Shown here: in pieces, positions 6,450-10,014 of the stretch | How the letters are laid out: each line of letters begins with the position of its first letter | Numbering within the stretch: the stretch's first letter is position 1 | The notes under the pieces: model-generated | What the model saw: only the letters and a program-made list of their open reading frames with translations | Databases searched by the model: none | Told to the model about the DNA's origin: nothing | From: Actinomycetales bacterium | Lineage (GTDB): Bacteria; Actinomycetota; Actinomycetes; Actinomycetales; Microbacteriaceae | DNA length: 10,014 nt | Direction of reading: 5' to 3' | Assembly (NCBI GenBank): GCA_015655255.1 | Contig: JAATFJ010000057.1 | Span: forward strand, 1 to 10,014 | Position numbers and translations under genes: made by a program

Positions 6450-8017
6450 AAGTGACTCCGATGACTTCTGCCCCGGCTTCGCGGACGCGTGCGCCGTTCC
6501 CGCTCTGGCTCGCCGTACTCGCGGCGGCAGCGAGCGGGCTGCTCATGAGCCTCGCCTACCCCTCTGTCGGCGCCTGGGGGCTGGTGTTCCCCGCCGTCGC
6601 GCTGCTGCTTGTTGCGCTCATTGGCCGTCGTGCGGGAGGAGCGTTCCTCGTGGGGCTCGTGTACGGCGCCGTTTTCTTCGCGATCCTCGTGTTCTGGACG
6701 ACGCGGTACCTCGGCCCGATTCCCTGGGCGGCGCTCTTCGTCCTCGAGGCGATCCTCACCGCGGTCGCCCTCATTCCGGTCTCGCTCGCGTACCGGTGGC
6801 TACCGCGGGTGCTGCCCGGTCGCGTCGCGCGACTCCTGCTGCTTCCCGCGCTCATCGGTGCGCTGTGGATCGCTCGTGACGTCTTCGTCGGCAGCTGGCC
6901 CTACGGCGGCTTCCCCTGGTCCCGCATCGGCATGACACAGTCGGAGAGCCCGCTCGCGCCGCTCTCGTCCTGGATCGGGGTGGGGGGTCTCGGCTTCGTC
7001 ATGGTCGCCGCCGTCGCCGTCCTCATCGAGATCGTCCGCACGACGAGCTGGCGCCGGCCTCTGTGGCTCGCTCTCCCGGCCCTGCTCATCGTTGTCCTCT
7101 TCGCGACGCCGCTGTTTCCGACGAGCGCCGCGGGCACGATGCGCATCGGTGCCGTGCAGGGCAACGGCCCGACGGCGTACTTCGACACGCGCGAGCCGTA
7201 CTCCGTTATCGGCGCTCAGATGGCAGCCACGGAACCGTTGTACGGGGAAGATCTCGATCTCCTCGTATGGCCCGAGGGGAGCCTTGATGCCGACCCGGAG
7301 AAGGATGCGACCACGGCGCGCATGCTCACCCGGATCAGCAACCGCGTCGGCGCACCGGTGCTGGCGAACGTCGCGGCGGGCGAGGACGACGAGTACTTCA
7401 ACACGTCGTTGCTGTGGGAACAGGACGGCACCGTCGCGCAGACGCATGCGAAGCGGCATCCCGTGCCGTTCGGCGAGTACGTTCCCGATCGCGCGTTCTT
7501 CAACGCGCTTGCGCCCGATCTCATCAGCCTTCTGCAGCGCGAATACACGCCGGGGACCGATGCGCCACTCATCGACGTGAACGGCACGAAGCTGGGACTG
7601 GCAATCTGCTTCGACGTGATCTACGACGACCTCGTCTTCGAGGGGATCGAGGGAGGCGCGCAGGCGCTGCTGTTCCAGACCAACAATGCCGACTTCCGCG
7701 GCACCGTGGAGAACCTCCAGCAGCTCGCCTTTGCCCGTATGCGGGCCATCGAGACCGGGCGTTCGGTGGTGAACATCTCCACCGTGGGCACGAGCCAGAT
7801 CATCCGCGCCGACGGGAGTACCCTCGTGAGCCTGGATGCCGATGAAGCCGGTGCGATGGTCGAAGACGTCGAGCTGCGCACAGGGATCACCGCGGGCGTC
7901 ATCGTCGGCCCGTGGTTGCAGGGAATCTTCCTGTGGGGCTCGCTGGGCGCACTCGTGCTGCTCTTCCTCTCACAACGTCTCCGCCGCCCGAGGACATCGG
8001 TCACCGCCGCCCCATAG
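6446..8017 (+). CDS. lnt: Apolipoprotein N-acyltransferase
   Basis: The 523-residue protein has about seven N-terminal membrane helices (from about 18 to 225), then a carbon-nitrogen hydrolase domain (about 232-480) and a final helix (about 485-508). The catalytic triad of the family is visible: E277 in LVWPEG, K336 in AKRHPVPFGE and C388 in LAICFD; E344 in FGEYVP matches a further conserved acid. The enzyme moves a fatty acyl chain from phospholipid to the amino group of the N-terminal diacylglyceryl-cysteine of lipoproteins, on the outer face of the membrane. It has no fused polyprenol-phosphate mannose synthase domain, unlike the mycobacterial Ppm1. The GTG at 6446 overlaps the helY stop; the ATG at 6461 (residue 6) is a reasonable alternative. 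It converges on rbpA. Confidence 0.92.
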   Translation: MKVTPMTSAPASRTRAPFPLWLAVLAAAASGLLMSLAYPSVGAWGLVFPAVALLLVALIGRRAGGAFLVGLVYGAVFFAILVFWTTRYLGPIPWAALFVLEAILTAVALIPVSLAYRWLPRVLPGRVARLLLLPALIGALWIARDVFVGSWPYGGFPWSRIGMTQSESPLAPLSSWIGVGGLGFVMVAAVAVLIEIVRTTSWRRPLWLALPALLIVVLFATPLFPTSAAGTMRIGAVQGNGPTAYFDTREPYSVIGAQMAATEPLYGEDLDLLVWPEGSLDADPEKDATTARMLTRISNRVGAPVLANVAAGEDDEYFNTSLLWEQDGTVAQTHAKRHPVPFGEYVPDRAFFNALAPDLISLLQREYTPGTDAPLIDVNGTKLGLAICFDVIYDDLVFEGIEGGAQALLFQTNNADFRGTVENLQQLAFARMRAIETGRSVVNISTVGTSQIIRADGSTLVSLDADEAGAMVEDVELRTGITAGVIVGPWLQGIFLWGSLGALVLLFLSQRLRRPRTSVTAAP

Positions 8018-8027
8018 GCACAGAAAT

Positions 8028-8054
8028 GGGGCAGCGTCCTCTCGACGCTGCCCC
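8028..8054. terminator. Bidirectional intrinsic terminator between lnt and rbpA
   Basis: A perfect 11-bp stem (GGGGCAGCGTC at 8028-8038 pairing with GACGCTGCCCC at 8044-8054) closes a 5-nt loop, 10 nt after the lnt stop and 18 nt after the rbpA stop. On the minus strand it is followed by ATTTCTG, a short U-containing tail; the plus-strand tail has few U residues. The position between two convergent genes makes a shared terminator likely, working better for rbpA. Confidence 0.8.
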
Positions 8055-8072
8055 GCGGTATCGACGGTCTTC

Positions 8073-8456
8073 TCAGGCCCCGATGCGTTGACGGTCCGGG
8101 TCTTCTCCTGCACCTCGGCGGGCACGAATATAGGCCAGTCGTTCCTCGAGGAGTTCTTCCAGTTCGGCCCGCGTGCGCCGTTCGAGGAGCATGTCCCAGG
8201 GCGTGCGAGCGATCTTCTCACCGCTCGTGTCCACGACGACGGATTCGCCATCCACGCGCAGTCGCGCATCCGCGCCGCACGTGCGGCATTCCCAGGTCTG
8301 CGGCGGCTCCGCGTCGGCCGCGAACATGAGCGATGTGTCGTTGCCGCACGCATCGCAGTGATAGGTGGTCTCGCGTCGTTCCATAAAAACGACGCCCTCT
8401 TCGCTCTGTAAGCTCAAGGCGCCGAGGCGGGCGCCTCGAAGGCTGCGATCTGCCAT
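8073..8456 (-). CDS. rbpA: RNA polymerase-binding protein RbpA
   Basis: The 127-residue protein starts MADRSLRGARLGALS, the typical RbpA N-terminus. The core domain carries a C34xxC37...C57xxC60 zinc-ribbon pattern, like Streptomyces RbpA and unlike the mycobacterial protein, which has lost these cysteines. A basic linker leads to the sigma-interaction domain WDMLLERRTRAELEELLEER (87-106). RbpA binds the RNA polymerase beta subunit and the principal sigma factor and stabilises the open promoter complex. The ATG at 8456 has AGAGGA about 7 nt upstream. The C-terminal tail after RARRG is about 14 residues of unclear role. The gene stands alone, with its own likely promoter and terminator, and converges on lnt. 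Confidence 0.95.
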   Translation of the reverse strand: MADRSLRGARLGALSLQSEEGVVFMERRETTYHCDACGNDTSLMFAADAEPPQTWECRTCGADARLRVDGESVVVDTSGEKIARTPWDMLLERRTRAELEELLEERLAYIRARRGAGEDPDRQRIGA

Positions 8457-8480
8457 TGTGTGGTCCTCTCGTCGCTGTCA

Positions 8481-8509
8481 GGTATAACGTCTCAGTCTGT
8501 GCGCTTCAT
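8481..8509 (-). promoter_or_regulatory. Likely rbpA promoter
   Basis: On the minus strand, ATGAAG (8509-8504) and TATACC (8486-8481) are separated by 17 nt and lie about 25-55 nt before the rbpA ATG. The -10 matches TATAAT in 4 of 6 positions and the -35 matches TTGACA in 3 of 6. Overlapping it is GGATG-N18-GTT, a partial match to the sigma-R type GGAAT-N18-GTT; Streptomyces rbpA is known to be in the sigma-R regulon. No experiment backs either reading. Confidence 0.45.
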
Positions 8510-8532
8510 CCACACGACGGCGCTCCCTGCCG

Positions 8533-8548
8533 GATTCACAGTGGAATC
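8533..8548. repeat. Inverted repeat upstream of rbpA
   Basis: GATTC (8533-8537) and GAATC (8544-8548) form an inverted repeat with a 6-nt spacer, upstream of the likely rbpA promoter and downstream of the phosphodiesterase gene. It could be an operator half-site pair or a weak hairpin after the phosphodiesterase gene. The arms are only 5 nt and lack a U-tract, so chance is quite possible. Confidence 0.3.
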
Positions 8549-8584
8549 TCAGCGCCGCGTAAGGGCGAAGTCCTAGCTGACGGC

Positions 8585-9355
8585 TCAGCGACTCGGTAAC
8601 GCCGCGAGGGCGAGGTCTGCGTGGTCCGTGACGATGCCATCGACGCCCAGCCCGACGAGTCGGTGCATGGTCGCGATATCGTTCACGGTCCACACGTGCA
8701 CCTCGACGCCGCGCGCATGTGCGGCGTCAAGAAGCGCACGGGTGAGGACCCGAATCCGTCCGAAGCGCTCCGGGATCTGGAGGGCGTCGATGTCGCGCAA
8801 GTCCACGGGGAGACGTGCGGTGGAGAGGAGAAGCGAACGGGCGATGAAGGAGCGCCCGGCGGAGGTCGCGGGACGTACCTCCGCACCCGCGCGAAGCACG
8901 GCGGCCACAGCCCGCTCGCGACGCCGGTCGGAGAAGCTCGTGAGGAGCACCCGCGAGGAGTGCGCGGCGAGGATGGGGCCGAGCGGTTCGGCAGCATCCT
9001 CCGACTTCACGTCGATGTTGAAGCGTGTCCGGGGGAACGCCTCCAGAGCCTCACGGACCGTCAGCAGACCACCGTGCGGAGCGAACATCGCGGATAGCTC
9101 CGCGGTCGTGACCTCGGCGATGCGGCGGGCATCGCCGAGGAAGCGTTCCAGTGTCGCGTCGTGAATGAGGACGACTTCCCCATCAGCCGTGATCCGACAG
9201 TCGGTCTCTATGAACACCGCCCCGGCCGCGTCTGCTGCGGCGAAGGCCAGCGCGGTGTTGTCCCACACGGAGGGATCCCCGCCCGCCGCGGTGGTGAGGC
9301 CGCGATGAGCGAGGATCCGGGGGAGCGCGGTGGACGCGAAGTAGGGGTGTGTCAC
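8585..9355 (-). CDS. Glycerophosphodiester phosphodiesterase family protein
   Basis: The 256-residue protein has the GDPD TIM-barrel motifs in order: LAHRGL with H17-R18, D33-N34-T35 (matching the usual ENT), FIETDCRITADGEVVLIHD with metal ligands E50 and D52 and catalytic H65, RFNIDVK with D115 and K117, VHVWTVND (W222-N225) and GVDGIVTDHADL (D239-D244). Such enzymes hydrolyse glycerophosphodiesters, the deacylated phospholipid head groups, to glycerol 3-phosphate and an alcohol, using a divalent metal. There is no signal peptide, so it is probably cytosolic. The GTG at 9355 is chosen because its product (VTHPYF...LAHRGL) has the family's usual short lead; the frame stays open upstream, but that stretch lies in another frame of the SPFH gene. 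The GTG overlaps the SPFH stop (GTGA), and no ribosome site is seen, so it is probably translationally coupled. Confidence 0.88.
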   Translation of the reverse strand: MTHPYFASTALPRILAHRGLTTAAGGDPSVWDNTALAFAAADAAGAVFIETDCRITADGEVVLIHDATLERFLGDARRIAEVTTAELSAMFAPHGGLLTVREALEAFPRTRFNIDVKSEDAAEPLGPILAAHSSRVLLTSFSDRRRERAVAAVLRAGAEVRPATSAGRSFIARSLLLSTARLPVDLRDIDALQIPERFGRIRVLTRALLDAAHARGVEVHVWTVNDIATMHRLVGLGVDGIVTDHADLALAALPSR

Positions 9356-10014
9356 GCGCCGGGTGTGGCCGCAGGAGGCTGACCGGAGCCGCCGCGTGCG
9401 GAGAAGGCGCCGCCGAAGCTCTTGAGCGCCTCCGTGAGTTCGCTGGGGATGATCCACAGCTTGCTTGACTGGCTCTCGCTGATCTTGGGGAGCATCTGCA
9501 GGTACTGGTAGGCGAGCAGCTTATCGTCCGGCGCGCCCTGGTGGATGGCGCTGAACACGCTCTGGATTGCTTCCGCCTCACCCTGCGCCCGCAGCACGGC
9601 GGCCTGCTTATCGCCTTCCGCGCGCAGGATCTCCGCCTGCCGTGCGCCCTCGGCCTCGAGGATCGCGGACTGCTTCGTTCCCTCCGCGGTGAGGATGACG
9701 GCACGACGGTCCCGCTCCGCACGCATCTGCTTCTCCATCGAGTCCTGGATGGAGACGGGTGGATCGATCGCCTTGAGCTCCACGCGTGAGACACGGATGC
9801 CCCATTTGCCCGTCGCCTCGTCAAGCACGACGCGCAGCTGGCCGTTGATCTCATCCCGGCTCGTGAGCGCCTCTTCGAGGTTGAGTCCACCCACGACGTT
9901 ACGGAGGGTCGTGGTAGTGAGCTGTTCGACGGCACCGAGATAGTTAGCGATCTCGTAGGTCGCCGCGCGCGCATCCGTCACCTGGAAGTAGACGACGGTG
10001 TCGATGGAGACCAC
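9352..10014 (-). CDS. SPFH/band-7 (stomatin/QmcA-like) membrane protein, C-terminal part
   Basis: The 5' end lies beyond the right edge; 220 residues are visible. They cover the second half of the SPFH domain (SIDTVVYFQVTD, NLEEALTSRDEINGQL, WGIRVSRVELKAIDPP), then an Ala/Glu/Arg-rich coiled coil with four 11-residue repeats beginning AEG or AQG (visible residues 110-153). A conserved C-terminal segment (LAYQYLQMLPKISE...LWIIPSE) and a Gly/Pro/Ala tail end the protein. Stomatin/QmcA-like proteins are anchored by an N-terminal helix, which is outside the window here, and form large oligomeric rings linked to membrane microdomains and membrane-protein quality control. An nfeD gene often accompanies this family, but it is not downstream here. 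The stop overlaps the phosphodiesterase start. Confidence 0.9.
   Translation of the reverse strand: MVSIDTVVYFQVTDARAATYEIANYLGAVEQLTTTTLRNVVGGLNLEEALTSRDEINGQLRVVLDEATGKWGIRVSRVELKAIDPPVSIQDSMEKQMRAERDRRAVILTAEGTKQSAILEAEGARQAEILRAEGDKQAAVLRAQGEAEAIQSVFSAIHQGAPDDKLLAYQYLQMLPKISESQSSKLWIIPSELTEALKSFGGAFSARGGSGQPPAATPGA
9556..9687 (-). repeat. Four 11-residue coiled-coil repeats in the SPFH protein
   Basis: Within the SPFH gene, four consecutive units of 33 nt encode an 11-residue pattern A-(E/Q)-G-x-(K/R/A)-(Q/E)-x-x-x-L-x, seen as AEGTKQSAILE, AEGARQAEILR, AEGDKQAAVLR and a divergent AQGEAEAIQSV. A hendecad period fits the right-handed coiled coil that forms the wall of SPFH assemblies. Confidence 0.75.

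Noticed and set aside
5893..6879. 328-codon plus-strand frame spanning the helY-lnt junction
   Set aside because: It is Ser/Arg/Pro-rich and overlaps two clear genes in another frame, so it is a shadow frame.
8576..8589. GCTGA-CGGC-TCAGC hairpin covering the phosphodiesterase stop codon
   Set aside because: The stem is only 5 bp with no U-tract after it, too weak to call a terminator.
8478..8693. 71-codon minus-strand frame overlapping the end of the phosphodiesterase and the gap before rbpA
   Set aside because: It is Arg-rich, has no ribosome site, and mostly overlaps a supported gene in another frame.
9356..9457. Upstream extension of the phosphodiesterase to an ATG at 9457
   Set aside because: The extra 34 residues are Arg-rich and lie inside the SPFH gene in another frame; the GTG at 9355 gives the family-typical N-terminus.

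Overview
The window is a gene-dense, GC-rich bacterial chromosomal segment. It most resembles a high-GC Gram-positive actinobacterium, probably of the Microbacteriaceae (Microbacterium-like). The evidence is the pafB-pafC-tatA-tatC-helY gene order known from actinobacteria, an RbpA gene (an actinobacterial RNA polymerase-binding protein), frequent GTG starts and many 1-4 nt overlaps between genes. The family-level assignment is inference; the phylum-level one is well supported.

Left part, plus strand (1-8017): seven genes run in the same direction. They are the 3' part of a lipoprotein with two FKBP-like domains, the WYL regulators pafB and pafC, tatA and tatC of the twin-arginine translocase, the Ski2/Mtr4-like helicase helY, and the apolipoprotein N-acyltransferase lnt. 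Most junctions are 1-4 nt overlaps or gaps of 2-5 nt. The exception is the 46-nt gap between pafC and tatA, which carries a possible -10 element. The transcription unit therefore mixes stress-response regulation (PafBC), protein export and lipoprotein maturation (TatAC, Lnt) and RNA metabolism (HelY). Lnt could act on lipoproteins such as the FKBP protein at the head of the run.

Right part, minus strand (8073-10014): rbpA converges on lnt, and a perfect 11-bp stem hairpin sits between the two stops and probably ends transcription from both sides. Upstream of rbpA is a 128-nt gap with a plausible promoter. Beyond it lies a translationally coupled pair, an SPFH/band-7 membrane protein (5' end outside the window) followed by a cytosolic glycerophosphodiester phosphodiesterase, joined by a GTGA overlap.

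This is mostly conserved housekeeping sequence. I saw no mobile element, CRISPR array, tRNA or rRNA, and no stretch over 300 nt without a gene. I found no new multi-gene system. The points worth checking are family variations: a shortened HelY with a Cys pair and an RG-rich loop, a TatC lacking a membrane glutamate, a pafBC pair with no proteasome gene beside it in the window, and a degenerate two-domain FKBP lipoprotein.
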